Assembly (NCBI GenBank): GCA_039000515.1
Contig: JBCFYV010009882.1
Span: 64,088,817-64,152,816 of the forward strand
Direction of reading: 5' to 3'
Length of the DNA stretch: 64,000 nt
Source of the DNA: Timema cristinae
Taxonomy: Eukaryota > Arthropoda > Insecta > Phasmatodea > Timematidae
Positions 11,700 to 23,039 of the stretch are shown here, piece after piece. Made by a program: the position numbers and the translations under genes. The notes under the pieces were generated by a model. The model ran no database searches. It had not been told where the DNA came from and was given only the letters and a program-made list of their open reading frames with translations. Within the stretch, counting starts at the first letter, position 1. Every line of letters starts with the position of its first letter.

Positions 11700-11935
11700 A
11701 GTGTTCATATGGTCAACATCTTCCTCTCATGTTATGCTGGATTGCTGGTGACAAGGAGATCAATGTTCGAATCCTTGTTGAGTGAATTAAGGATTTTGTT
11801 TTATAAATATTTTCCCACCTCCATCCATAAAACTGAAGGTAAATTTCCTCTAAAATTCGACCTTCCTCAATCCTGTACTTTTGGCATAATAAATTTATGC
11901 ATATAGCCCTAACGGTTACAAAGATGTGGTGAAAA
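11700..11935 (+). mobile_element. Degenerate SINE family B relic
   Basis: Order of B features on the plus strand: GGAGATCAATGTTCGAATCC (B-box region, 11755-11775), a body with TCCATCCA/AATTTCCTCTAA, and the end of the tail near 11907-11930 (TAGCCCTAACGGTTAC...GTGGTG). No target duplication found. A 65-codon frame here is spurious. Confidence 0.6.
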
Positions 11936-12810
11936 ATAATCTTGTTCTAGTATTTTGTGATAAAAATAAACAATGTCTATATAAAATAAGGTAAAAATTG
12001 TTATAAATCAACATTGATTTGTTTATATTTGCCGTGGCTCAATAATACTTCTTTATAATTTAAATGATTAACTATTGAAATTTTAAAATCAAATTTTAAA
12101 ATCTAATAATCAACGGTTTGATTTACTGATTGATTTAAAAATATTAAATATGGTAATATTAAATTTGCCTTGTCCTAATAAATTAATCAAAGTAATTATT
12201 TTATTGTGTAGCAAATCAGCTTTAATAACGGAGTATGTTTGTGCTAAATTTGTATCGAATTATTTTATATAGTTTATAAACTTTATAGCAACATTTTATA
12301 AACATAGCCTATAGTGAGTAAAGTATTATTTTATAAACGATCTTTGATGGATCGTCAAAGTTACTTCATATTTCTTTTATCGAAGAACTTTGATCAAATA
12401 AATTTAACCCTGTAATACCACCCTAACCATTGAGTCTCTAAAAAACTATGCTAGCCTCTTCTACCTATTCCTATATCTTAGTTAAAATGACAAATAGTCC
12501 ATCTACTATAAGTACAAATGAAAAATACATAAATTTGGATCATAATGGTTAATTATTGATTTTGATTTTTTTAGGGAATTGAATACATGAAGTCAGTTTT
12601 ATTTAGTAAGTACGATAAATTCTAATAATATATTAACCATGCAGATTCCTGAGCATCTAATCTATTCCCTTTGTCCATGTAGTTTCCTCAGCAAGAGAAG
12701 ACGAATAGAAATACGTCTTGAGAAATTTAGATTCAAATTATTTAATGTTTTAAACAGGGTATGAAGAGCCCACACCCATACCAATTAACAATGAAATTAA
12801 ATAAGCCATT
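11936..12810. other. AT-rich non-coding stretch
   Basis: Nothing recognised; composition is strongly A/T with short inverted repeats of AAATTT type only. Confidence 0.5.
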
Positions 12811-13030
12811 ACCCACCTCGGTGGTTGCGTGGTCAAACGTGCTACTCTCGCAGTTGATTAGAAATGACGATGAAGGCTAGATTGATGTTCTAATCTCGAT
12901 CAGGTGTACTGAGGGTGGTTTTGGTTTTCAACTCTCTCTCCAAGCTAATGTGGGTACACTTCCTATCAATATAACCTTCCTAATACCTAAAATCACTAAC
13001 GTAATGAACGGGTAGTAAGACGCGGTATCA
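12811..13030 (+). mobile_element. SINE family B2
   Basis: Head CCACCTCGGTGGTTGCGTGG with a degenerate B-box (ATGTTCTAATC), the middle CTCTCTCCAAGCTAATG, and the shared tail GGGTAGTAAGACGCGGT. B2 differs from B1 in the A-box region (GTGGTC(T)AACG(C)GCTAC). No clear target duplication. Confidence 0.85.
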
Positions 13031-13390
13031 AAACAAAATTACGCTTGAACAATATAACGCATTGATATTCGGTTTTATGAATTCTATACTTTACAACAGC
13101 AAGATTGTTATTGGTTAATACAAATAATTTTTAAATTGTAAATTTTCAATAATTGTTTTATAATATGGTACAAAAGCTTCAGTGATCTTAAATATACTGT
13201 TTTCCAATAATAAATAATGACTACAGAAAACCCCTCCACGACCTAGCTTTTGGTTTGAACAGACTTTGGTCTGAATACACTTAAGTTTAGCGTTCTAAGT
13301 GGAGTGAGACGGGCAATTTAAAATTACCTAGTTCACTGACATTAACATTTTCTAGACAGGCCTATGTTCTGTTGTTATTAATACTATTAG
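13031..13390. other. AT-rich non-coding stretch
   Basis: Nothing recognised. Confidence 0.5.
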
Positions 13391-13600
13391 AACCGGCTTT
13401 GGTGGCCCCGTGGTCTAACGCACTTTCAATACCAGTCGGGTGAATTAAGGGTGGTTTTCCTAAATGTATTCACTCTCATCCTGCTCAAATGCAGGTGCAC
13501 TTCCTCTAAATTCAAAAGTTACTAATCTCTAAAACCATTAATGTATTTAGTACATAGGCGTATAACCCGAATATATAGTAAGAAGAGGTGCTAAAAAAAA
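13391..13600 (+). mobile_element. SINE family B2 with internal deletion
   Basis: Head ACCGGCTTTGGTGGCCCCGT and TCTAACGCACTTTCAA run almost straight into CCAGTCGGGTGAATTAAGGG. The anticodon-arm to B-box part is therefore deleted, and Pol III transcription would be lost. The tail is the shared one in altered form (ATAACCCGAATATATAGTAA). Confidence 0.8.
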
Positions 13601-13632
13601 TGATAAACTAACTCATATTATAATTGAATATT

Positions 13633-13859
13633 ATTATTATTATTATTATTAGCACCGCGTCTTACTACCCGTTCGGGTTATACGCACTTACGCTAATGTG
13701 TAATGGTAGGGTGATTGTGAGATGAAATGAAGGACCTACAGTTTAACGTGGAATCCGAACCACGGTGTAGGCCTGGCATTCCCCACATTCACAAGATGTC
13801 TTGTCAGAGGTGAAGGAAGGGTTTGGTAATCAGATAAATCTTTGCCTGGACCGAGGAGC
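13633..13859 (-). mobile_element. SINE family A, 5'-truncated
   Basis: Minus-strand copy with a (TTA)n tail at its plus-strand left end and the shared tail, but it stops inside the tRNA-like head (no A-box). The 9-bp direct repeat TTGAATATT at 13624-13632 and 13860-13868 brackets the truncated copy. Truncation therefore happened at insertion, the mark of target-primed reverse transcription. Confidence 0.9.
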
Positions 13860-13868
13860 TTGAATATT

Positions 13869-16648
13869 GATATAACACTTACATTAGAAGGTTAAATAAC
13901 CATTTATAAAATATATTATTATGAGTATTTCTTCAATATACTGCCAGAAAAAAAAAGGACTATTATATCTTGTTCAGGAATTTTTGTCTAAAATGCTTGT
14001 GCAAGATGTCACTTCAGAACCTCCCCTGCTTCGCTTGCGTGTTAAAACGATCAAAAAGCCTTTCTGTACATAAAAATAAAATGAAGATCACAGAAATTCA
14101 ACACTAGGTGTAATGTAACGCCTTGAATGACGTCACAAAAACCCTTGGTTGTCATGGAAACCCATTTCATTTGAGCTTCAGGTCTTTGTATAATCTGAAG
14201 ACCCTCTAGTCCTCTTTTATCACCTCTTATTATTCGTTCTCCTCTTGGAATATTATTCTGATACTTTTTTTTGTAACGAGCCACAGCCTTCCCAATGACG
14301 TCATGACTTCAAGATAATTATTTTATTTTCACTGACATCTATTCACAACCAATTTTAAATGTATAAATAATTTTCTGTAAAATATGTATTTGGAACTTCT
14401 TTAACCATAAGTTTAAGTTTCATTGATACTGTTTTTACATAATATTAATTGTTTCATTTTAAGATCAAAGAATGTATAAGCTATATTGTGAACATTTTAA
14501 TTTTAAATTAAGAACTGAAAAATTCAACCTATTATTCCTTAGCTAATTTGATATTTACTTAAATGATTTATAAATTGGGGAGTAAAAATAATTTACAATG
14601 TTGACCAACTAATTTGTGGTATACTGTGACTTGATTGTCTTGAAAGCATGTAAAATCAGAAATGTATCAGGCGTGTGAAGTTAAAAGTGAACGCAGTATT
14701 GATACATTTGACTGTGGTTTCTTTTCCTTATGTTCACTCTTCAAGAAAGATTTAAATAATCAGACGAAGTATATAAGGTCATTAAATTGTAGAACAACTT
14801 TTGTTAACTAAATAGTTCCTGTACTGTCCTGTACCAACGAGAAACCAAATGTTTGTAAATGTATCGGGAGTTAAATTTCCAACGGAGGATTATAAATAAT
14901 GATAAATGTTATTAATAATAAATGTTAGCATTCTTAAATATTCCAGATAAGTTTTCTAGTTTAAAACGGTTTTGTTGACCTAGGAAGTGTTTCACTCAAG
15001 TAATCATTTCAAAGTTCTTATTCCCAAGTACTTGTATTGTATCATTTTTGAACCTATACATTTGAGAATTGACATCTATTAACATGGTTTTGTCAAGTTG
15101 AAAAAATATTTGTACTACTTCACACTTTTACTATTTAATATAATAATTTTGGCTCCAAAGTAATTTCTTAATGCAAAATTTAAATTTAGAAATTTTGACC
15201 TTTCCATTTCAGTTATTATATCAAATTTATACCCAAATAAAAGGTTTTGTACAAATACTAATTGTCAAAAAGTATTTCTCCATTGATACAAGGTATTAAA
15301 TAAATAACATAATGTAATTCTTTGTTAGTTGTTTCGCTTAAAGTATTAAACGTATTACCTGTTGCCCTATATTAAACACTTCACACAAAATGAGTCTTAA
15401 ATCCTCATATGATTTCATCAAATATGTCATAGTGGCCAAAACAGTAAGATAATTTCACTACAGATAGCCTTGAGCAGTTTAACAGCCTCTATATATAAGA
15501 AAATGCCACCAGACTTCTACTAGACGCGAACCACTCAAGCATATTAATCTTTAGTGGAATTTGTTCTGTGTGATGGGACTACTATAAGGTTTTTAATAAT
15601 GGAAAAACGACGTTTATGAATTTAAATAAAGGCCAAGACGTGATGGATAACAGTTACGACGTTCTTATTTAATATATATTTGTAATCACTCCAAGTTTTA
15701 AGCTTACTTTATAATGTACTTTAATTTAACTTAATCTTATTTCAAGAATCAAAGCGAGAGTGATTATTAGTTTTAAATATTTATTCATTCTTAAAGCATT
15801 CCTTGCTCCTCTGTAATTTTATATATATTTGTACATATATATAGAAAGTATATTTAATTTACAATTGGTGAATTATAATAGATTGTAAAAACTAGAATAT
15901 AATTTAATAAAGTTATAATTATGTATTACAAGTTAAATGTAAATTATTATAAGTTTAACTTTTCTAAAGTATATAGGACTATTTTACAATAAATAGTAAA
16001 ATACCAATTGTTAATTAATTATATATAACTATTTGTTTGTATTTAATTGAGTGTTGAAGGACTACATCTCTAATTATTGTATGAAACTACTTAAATCACG
16101 TAGTTATTGTTTTTATCTTGTTTAGGAACGGTTTCTCTAATGATCTGACTAAATAAATCAAATTAATATCAGATTATTGCATCATAAATTGAATTTTAGG
16201 ATAAATAATCGAAACATAACACAGCAAATACATATTATTTTATAATAACTATTTATTTGTATAAGCTCAATTTTATGCATTAATTTTGATTAATACATTT
16301 ATTTCGTGTAAGGTTTTGTTACATTTCATGGACATTGTATGGTGGATCTTCGATGGATGTCAGTAGCAAGCCGTGTTTGTCGTAAGCCACAGTGTTGTTC
16401 TATTCTCCTACCACATTAAAATGCAACGGATCTCAGACACCAGGCACAGACATTTGGTGTAGTTTAAGGTTAAGCATAATATAAAAGGATAGGGTGGCAA
16501 TTATAAGATGAATGTCATCCCCAAGTTGGGGTGGTGTTTAAATATTATGAAACCTAGCTTTGATTAAAAAGAAGTGTTTTAATTTGTATTTCTAATTTGT
16601 TATTTTTTTAAACAATCCTTTTATAAACTTGAGATCTATTGACATTTA
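13869..16648. other. Long AT-rich intergenic stretch
   Basis: No gene recognised. A 77-codon minus frame (14051-14284) lies in a patch holding two TGACGTCA-like sites (near 14129 and 14297), but its product has no motif and its codons match no family I know. The remainder is AT-rich with poly-T and TA runs (15820-15850). Confidence 0.45.
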
Positions 16649-16910
16649 GGTGACCTGGTGGTCTAGGGGTAGGGTGTCGGACTCCTGTGCTGGGGGTCAG
16701 GGGCTCAATCTTCGGTCCCAGCACAGATTTATCTGATTGCCAAACCCTTCCTTCACCTTTAACAAGACGAGTATTAATCACAACTTGTGAATGTGGGGAA
16801 TGCCAGGCCCGTGGTTCGAATCCCACGTTAAACTGTAGGTCCTCCATTTCATCTCACAATCACACTACCACTAAACATTAGCGTAAGTGAGCATAACCTG
16901 AAATAATAAA
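16649..16910 (+). mobile_element. SINE family A, full-length head, tail decayed
   Basis: GGTGACCTGGTGGTCTAGGG head, B-box-like GGCTCAATCTTC, body and a damaged tail (GTAAGTGAGCATAACCTG) lacking GGGTAGTAAGACGCG. No target duplication is seen. Overlapping plus and minus frames (16608-16881) are spurious. Confidence 0.9.
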
Positions 16911-17942
16911 TGCAAATTTTAAGATATTCAACTTTTATTGTTATATTGTTCTGAAACCTCGTTTCATATAAAATAAGGATGATTCATGACTGATAATTTA
17001 AAAAGCTAAGACATAACATAGTCCTTAAAATTTGGTTTCAAATATATTAAATTAATGGATTGAACTAATTGAACAGAGAGAACAAGTGAACTGAATAGTT
17101 GGAGTAAATAAAATAATATTGTGGATGCTCTGAAAATCATTATTTTGGGGATAATTAGTTAACTCTGACACTAAATCTCAGAAAATATGATATGGGGAGA
17201 GTAAAATTATAACTAAAGCCTAAGGTTGATCTTTACTTAAAATCGTTAAAAAGGATGTTACACTTCCAATCAATGTTGAAATAATTTGGAATCAATATTT
17301 TAGCAAATATTTATCCATAAGGAAGTTAACACTATGATTTTGATGCAAGGTAAAGTATTTTTTAGAATTTAAAGATGGCATAACTTTAAAAACAAAATAT
17401 AAATTTAGATGACTTTCTCCCTTAGTTGAAAAAAAAATCCTTATTTATTTTACAGAAAATAATATATAGGCCTATTATTATATAATTTATATATTATTTA
17501 AATTATATATATGTATCAAATTTTATTTTACTATATACATATATATATAAATATATAAAACTTATGTAAAATCTACATCCTTTTATTAAAGTAATGAAGA
17601 TTCTTTCAATTTTAAACGTTTTATATATTATGTCAACATTCAAACATATTTATTAACGAAGAAATAAATTCAAAATATTGAAATAGTTTCTTTATAAGTG
17701 GCTATGCGAGTATTTCATCCCACCTTAAAGCAATAATCACCCTATGAACGAAATTCTAAGACTTGTTTCTTCCTGGTACATCAAATATTGTTATAAAATT
17801 AAAAATTAAAAATTGAAATGTATTTGCTTCTACAAAAATTCTAACAGTTATGCCCCTGTTTCAACTCTAATGAAAAAACGATTATAAGGAATCATAATCA
17901 AACCATAAAAGTATAGCTTCACCAAGTCGATCTCACGTTCAT
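16911..17942. other. AT-rich non-coding stretch
   Basis: Nothing recognised; TA-rich runs at about 17465-17560. Confidence 0.5.
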
Positions 17943-17972
17943 CTGAGGATCCAGTTGGACAGAAAAACAGTT
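17943..17972 (+). other. Second degenerate hammerhead-like motif
   Basis: CTGAGGA is followed by a short stem TCCA/TGGA, then CA and GAAAAAC. This is the CUGANGA - stem II - GAAAC order with the second strand damaged. It is followed by CAGTTGCAACAACATTA. As at 3.8 kb, this could be the end of a Penelope-like element, but no coding part is visible. It may equally be chance. Confidence 0.25.
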
Positions 17973-19645
17973 GCAACAACATTAGTTTGAATGCTGATTA
18001 AACGTTGATGTTATAGTCTACTTAGGATAATTACATTTTTATCTTTCTCAAATATTATAAGCCCCCTTTTTACAAGTTCAAAAAGTTAAAAGCACAAATA
18101 ACACTATTATACGTGCTGAGTAACCAATGTTGACTAGCTCGAACAAGACACTTTTAAGGTAATCCTGATCACTTTTTAGGTTTGAAGGGGATTCTTTATT
18201 CACCCGATTATTTTTAGCAAATTTACAAAAATCCTTGGGTTTGAGTTTGATACTATTTTATATTGAGTTAACTCAAATGGCTCCATCTATAGTCAAAGTT
18301 ATTTTTTCTAATTTACGGAAGGGTTAAAAACGTGAATAGGATTCACGATAACTTGTTAATTTAAACCTTTTAGAAAAATAAAACCTATTATAATATCTTA
18401 ATGTAGAAGAAAACTAATTAGGATATCTGGAGGAATTTGTATAATAATTTGATGAATATGCCTTTTGATATTTCTTTGGTAAAATTTGATATTATCTGTG
18501 ACAGAACTAACATCAGTAGTTGAATAATTATAGGACCAATCAGAAGTGGCCAGGTCGTTGTAAAGTTTAAAGTGATCAACACGTGCGTAATAAATACAAT
18601 ATGTGTTGGAGGTAGCATTATTTTTAGTATCAATGGGTACAGCTAGTGCAATCACTAAGCAGTAAGGGCAGATGAGCAATATTTAGAGTATGGTGATTTT
18701 TCCAATTTTGGGGAAGTAATGATAATAATAATAATTATTATTATTACAAAAATAATAATAGTAATTTGGAAAATAGAATAGCTATTTATAGAAAATAAAC
18801 AACTCTAAAGTAATTCCTCTAACTCTGAGTATGATTTAGAAGTTTGTGGACTTATCGATATAAAGAAATGTGTAAAGAAACCAAAATGCACTCCGAATTA
18901 TTTGTGTTCTAGAGGAATATGCAATTCATTGAATAAATTATATTTATGGATAGTTTGATCATTTTATAAATTAATACCCCAGTATTTATAAATAGGTAAA
19001 ATTAAATAGAAAACTTTGTCAAAATTTATCAAAAGGTATATTTTATTTTATTGATTTAATTAAATCTGCAATTATTTGTATTATTAAATTAGTTATTTTT
19101 ATTCCTACTGCACCGATAATAAACTTAAAACAATGTTACTAAAAAAACATGAATAACATGAAATTGATCGCTCAGGCCAATAGAGAAATGCATAATAAAT
19201 ATGAAATATCAAAAGCAATCATTTAATAATCTAACACACAGAAAATATCCAGTCAATTAATGTGTAATATTAAGTATATTCCGGTATTACATTTATTTAT
19301 CTACGCACAGTACATACGAGGAAGCTAAAATAAGAAAATATTTTTAAAAATGTAATTTAAAATTAATCTCAGATACATTTTGATTCAAGATGCGTGATAC
19401 ACATAGAGTAAACTTTAATAAGAAACCGTATTTTAACATACATGCAGAAAGTGGAGGTCATATTATGCAACAGTTTTGGTTACGTGCGTTAGCTGGTTGT
19501 CAAACCCGGATCAAGCAGGGGCTTTAGAAAGGCTGGGATCAATATCGTTGCTTCCCCCAGCTGAGTCGATTCTCAATATTCTAGAACATCAGAATGTGGC
19601 CAGTTTAGAGAGTGGTTTGGAGTTCCATGACACACACTACCCTTA
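17973..19645. other. AT-rich non-coding stretch
   Basis: No gene. A small palindromic TAA/TTA cluster sits at 18720-18763. Two overlapping minus frames at 18398-18679 lack motifs. The patch 19480-19640 is richer in G/C and unassigned; it runs into the TA tract. Confidence 0.45.

Positions 19646-19647
<2 letters not shown>

Positions 19648-19714
<67 letters not shown>
19648..19714. repeat. (TA)n microsatellite, about 67 bp
   Basis: An almost pure TA run, broken once near 19687 (TATTATA). Likely length-variable between individuals. Confidence 0.95.
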
Positions 19715-19715
<1 letters not shown>

Positions 19716-21056
19716 GCCAGGTAAATTGAGTTTGAGAGAATATCTTGATGGCGTTCATATTCATTATTCATATCCAAATGGTTGTGATGTTATTTTTTCT
19801 TAAATATTTATTTAAAATATAAATTTAATAGTCAGTTGACTCAAACTTTCAACTATGTAATAACGTTGACAACTTTACTATTTATTTGTTTGAAATTTAA
19901 ATCACAACTCCTAAAGCTTCAAATACTAATTATATATTCGCTTACAATTGAAATATTAATTTATATATATAACCTACTTACCTTTATTTCATTGTAATAA
20001 ACTTTATTTCCTTATTTTAATTCGTGAAAGCCAATCCGCCGTGTTTATTACTATTTTGGTAGGTGATTTTAACGCTAGTTGTTTTAAAGAGTGGTGGATT
20101 TCGGAACTATTTTCATCTTGATTTATTTTGTTTCTGAAATTCTATGCGCGAAGTTTAAACCATTTCTTTCTCCAAGGCCAGAGACTATTTTCTTTAAATA
20201 AAAACAAAACAAAATAAGATGTTTGGATTGTTAGAGAAAAAAGTACTGAAAAAATATAATGAAGGACTCAATTTGTGTCAGTTTTAAAAAGTGAACATTA
20301 TATAGTAAATCATCATTTTTTGCCATGCACAAGCATGAAAAATAGAAACTGATCTTAAGAAAAGGATTATTGGAAGTTGTTATGTGGAAATTTTTACAGA
20401 ACCAACTACAGAGAAGAATAATACAGATTTACTACTAGTACAAGAAATCGTCGGTCTACATTATTGGGTGAGATCAAGCTCATCATTAATATTCGTCGAT
20501 TTACTAGAAGTTTAAAGGACCTTATATCTGTTTTAGTCAATATAATTTAATGTAAAATTTGATTTTTCTCTTTCGAGTATTGCTTCACAATACTTTTATT
20601 AGTCTTATAATTTAGGAGGCATGCCTTATTAGGTAGGATCTCTTTCTGGACTCAGAAGGAAACCACAATAATAATAATAATAACACACAATTATCAATAT
20701 TTTTTTATTATAATTCAAAATTAATTACATTGTACCATTCAGTAATGTTCCTGAGCACACCCAGTGGTCCCGAGTGTAGAGGGGCGTCGTTGCCACTACC
20801 GGTTAGTTGTGCTGGAGATACTTTTCTGTAAGTTTTATTCTTTTCTCCTAGACATTAGGAGTGGCGCCCAACGTACTCAATATCTAAATTATTTGGTTTC
20901 TATAAGTAAAATAGATTGTGTTCATCTTTTTACTATTTATATTAAATGGTCTAGGGACGGTTTGTTGAAGATGTCAATGAAGAAATGGTTGGAGGATATG
21001 AAGTTATTTCTTAGATGAAATAAGCAATTGTTTAAAACGTGTTTAGATTATATTGT
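19715..21056. other. AT-rich stretch; possible LTR-element primer site
   Basis: TGGCGCCCAACGT at 20871-20883 looks like the primer-binding site that follows the 5' LTR of many retrotransposons. The preceding 130 bp is GC-richer. No LTR boundary or gag/pol frame follows, so I record it only as a possible relic. The 84-codon frame across it (20764-21018) has no motif. Confidence 0.25.
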
Positions 21057-21172
21057 GAGAATTGAAAAATGACACCTTGACACGGGAGTTGAACCAGGGA
21101 TCTTTGGCGTAGTACGCCAATGCTCAAACCACTGAGCTATCCATCGTCCCGTGCCTAGGGTCATTCTTCACT
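21057..21172 (-). mobile_element. tRNA-derived element E (short SINE or tRNA-like relic)
   Basis: The minus strand reads GGGACGATGGATAGCTCAGT (A-box), an anticodon-like arm of 5 paired bases TTGGC/GCCAA around a 7-base loop GTACTAC, and a B-box GGTTCAACTCC. It then ends in GTGTCAAGGTGTCATTTTTC. The T-stem pairs poorly and there is no CCA-ready acceptor, so it is not a working tRNA gene. Its 3' end is the sequence duplicated in the palindrome at 7.94 kb. Confidence 0.7.
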
Positions 21173-22183
21173 TATAATTAAGGCAGAGTGTATGATGGAG
21201 TAAATCCTCACTAAAAGCATATATAATATTTGAATCTTGTTTGTACTAGCTTCGTTAGAAAGAAGATCCATGGTCTTAATTGTGTTTGTTATTCAAAAAT
21301 AATAATTTTGGGCTCATTCTTTGAATTTGTTAATGTTGTTTTAGAATAATGATAAAAAATTTGACTTTCTGGTTGTTCTAAAAGGATTCATAACTGACTT
21401 GTTTTGTTGTTGTTGTTGTTGTTGTTGAAGTCATGGAGGGGATGGCCTGTAGTTTAGTTACTATGGTCATGTTAAAGTAAAATATCTGGGAATAAGTTTT
21501 AGTTTTCTTGGATGGCTTAGTCTTGACCTAGAACTCGTTTGTTGAGTTTAATTTAAAAGGTCTAACCCTCCCTGAGCCCCCTGAAAGCCTATGCTATAAG
21601 TCAGTAAGTTTAACATTACATATGAACAAAGAGAGCAAAAGTTAAAAGGCCTGCATGAAAATTTGTTAACAATTTATTTTAATAATATTATCAATAAGTA
21701 GAGATAGACCTGTTGGCCTGATTGGGATGACAATACACACAGTTCATTATTCCTCAACACTTTGAAATGTGTGAAAAATACATGCTACAACGGGACATAC
21801 ATCTCAACCCATATCCTGGAAAGTGACATTCAAACGCTTCCATATAAGACAGCAGTAAAAAAAGGGGTGAGGGGGCTGTATCAGCCTAGCAAAATTAATT
21901 TGGAACCAGGAGTACAACTTTGAGAAAAGCACAACATCATTGTACAGCTTTTAAGCTCTTCTTTATGTTAAAGTTGTAAAATCAGACACAAGGGTCAGTT
22001 AAAACAATATGAAAAAGAAACGTTTCGTTTCAATAATTAAGATTACATTGAACAAACACCTTTCACACAGTGGACTGAAGGAGTAAATTTAAACCACACA
22101 AAATAATTCCTGGCTAACACCTTGAGAATATTAAGTTAATTCACATATAATTAGATGTGTCCTACATTACACGAATATGATAC
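21173..22183. other. Intergenic stretch with (GTT)n
   Basis: A (GTT)n run lies at 21403-21427. No gene recognised. Confidence 0.5.
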
Positions 22184-22351
22184 TTGGCGCCTCAAACCAT
22201 AAGAGCGCCTGAACATCAAAATTGTAATGATCCCATTAAAATTAGGCAAAGAAATACGTGGTGGGTGGTTTTATCGATTACGTCGTTAATCATATTCGTC
22301 ACTAGTCGGGCTTTTATACGTGGAAACAACGGTGCCGAGTGTCTGGCCAAG
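22184..22351 (+). other. Possible first coding exon ending at a clean splice donor
   Basis: An open frame starting with Met at 22184 has a hydrophobic stretch NTWWVVLSITSLIIFVTS (about residues 24-41), as in a signal anchor or membrane segment, and runs to GAECLAK. At 22351 the sequence CCAAG|GTAAGC is a near-consensus 5' splice site. The patch is GC-richer than its surroundings. Against it: the frame is short (56 codons to the donor), no partner exon is visible within the next kilobases, and I recognise no family. It could be a chance frame in an unidentified repeat. Confidence 0.25.
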
Positions 22352-22710
22352 GTAAGCCTTTCCTTTCAGAACATAGCCATTTATTCTCGGCGGGTCGCGT
22401 CATTTGAAGGAAAGGAGTTCCTTGATTAGTGTAGAGAGACCCCATTTCCGCGCAGTTGCAGGAGACTGTACGGTGGAGACTTGAAGATGCGTTAACCTGG
22501 AAACCATCATTGGTAGTATATAGTCTGATATGTGATATGTTTCAATATCTTAATTGGATTGTTAATATTAAGAATATCTATCTTGATAAGCTCAAAATTT
22601 CTCTGGAGACCTAAAATAAGTTTTCGACTAAAATGATTGTAAAAAAATATTCAAAAAACAGTTTATGACGTGCATAAATTAACTAGGGTAAAATAATATA
22701 CTTTGGGGTT
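22352..22710. other. Non-coding stretch
   Basis: Nothing beyond the possible intron start; AT-rich from 22510 onward. Confidence 0.4.
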
Positions 22711-23005
22711 GGGAAGTGACCTGGCAGTCTAGGGGTAAGGTGTCAGACTTCCATGTGGGGGTCCCGGGTTCAATCCTCAGTACTAGCACAGATTTATCTG
22801 ATGTCCAAACCCTTCCTTCATATCTGACAAGACGTGTATTAATCACGACTTGTGAATGTGGGGAATGCCAGGCCACCACCGTGGTTCGGATTCCATGTTA
22901 AGCTGTAGGTCCTCCATTTAATCTCACAATCACATTACCATTACACATTAGCGTGAGTGCGTATAACCCGAATGGGTAGTAGGACGCAGTGATAATAATA
23001 ATATT
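22711..23005 (+). mobile_element. SINE family A, full length
   Basis: GTGACCTGGCAGTCTAGGGG head, B-box GGTTCAATCC, body, tail CGTATAACCCGAATGGGTAG and a short TAA end. No convincing target duplication. Frames on both strands over it (22679-22901) are spurious. Confidence 0.9.
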
Positions 23006-23039
23006 AATTTATGGATGGGGATTTCAAATAAATTATTCT

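Noticed and set aside
14051..14284. 77-codon minus frame with TGACGTCA-like sites nearby
   Set aside because: No motif, no splice context; too short to call.
18398..18679. Two overlapping minus frames of 71 and 93 codons
   Set aside because: Overlap in different frames, no motif, AT-driven composition.
20871..20883. TGGCGCCCAACGT as an LTR-retrotransposon primer-binding site
   Set aside because: No LTR ends in CA immediately before it and no gag/pol wording follows; kept only as a low-confidence note.
21057..21172. Functional tRNA gene
   Set aside because: Acceptor and T-stem pairings fail and the sequence continues into a SINE-type 3' part that recurs at 7.94 kb.
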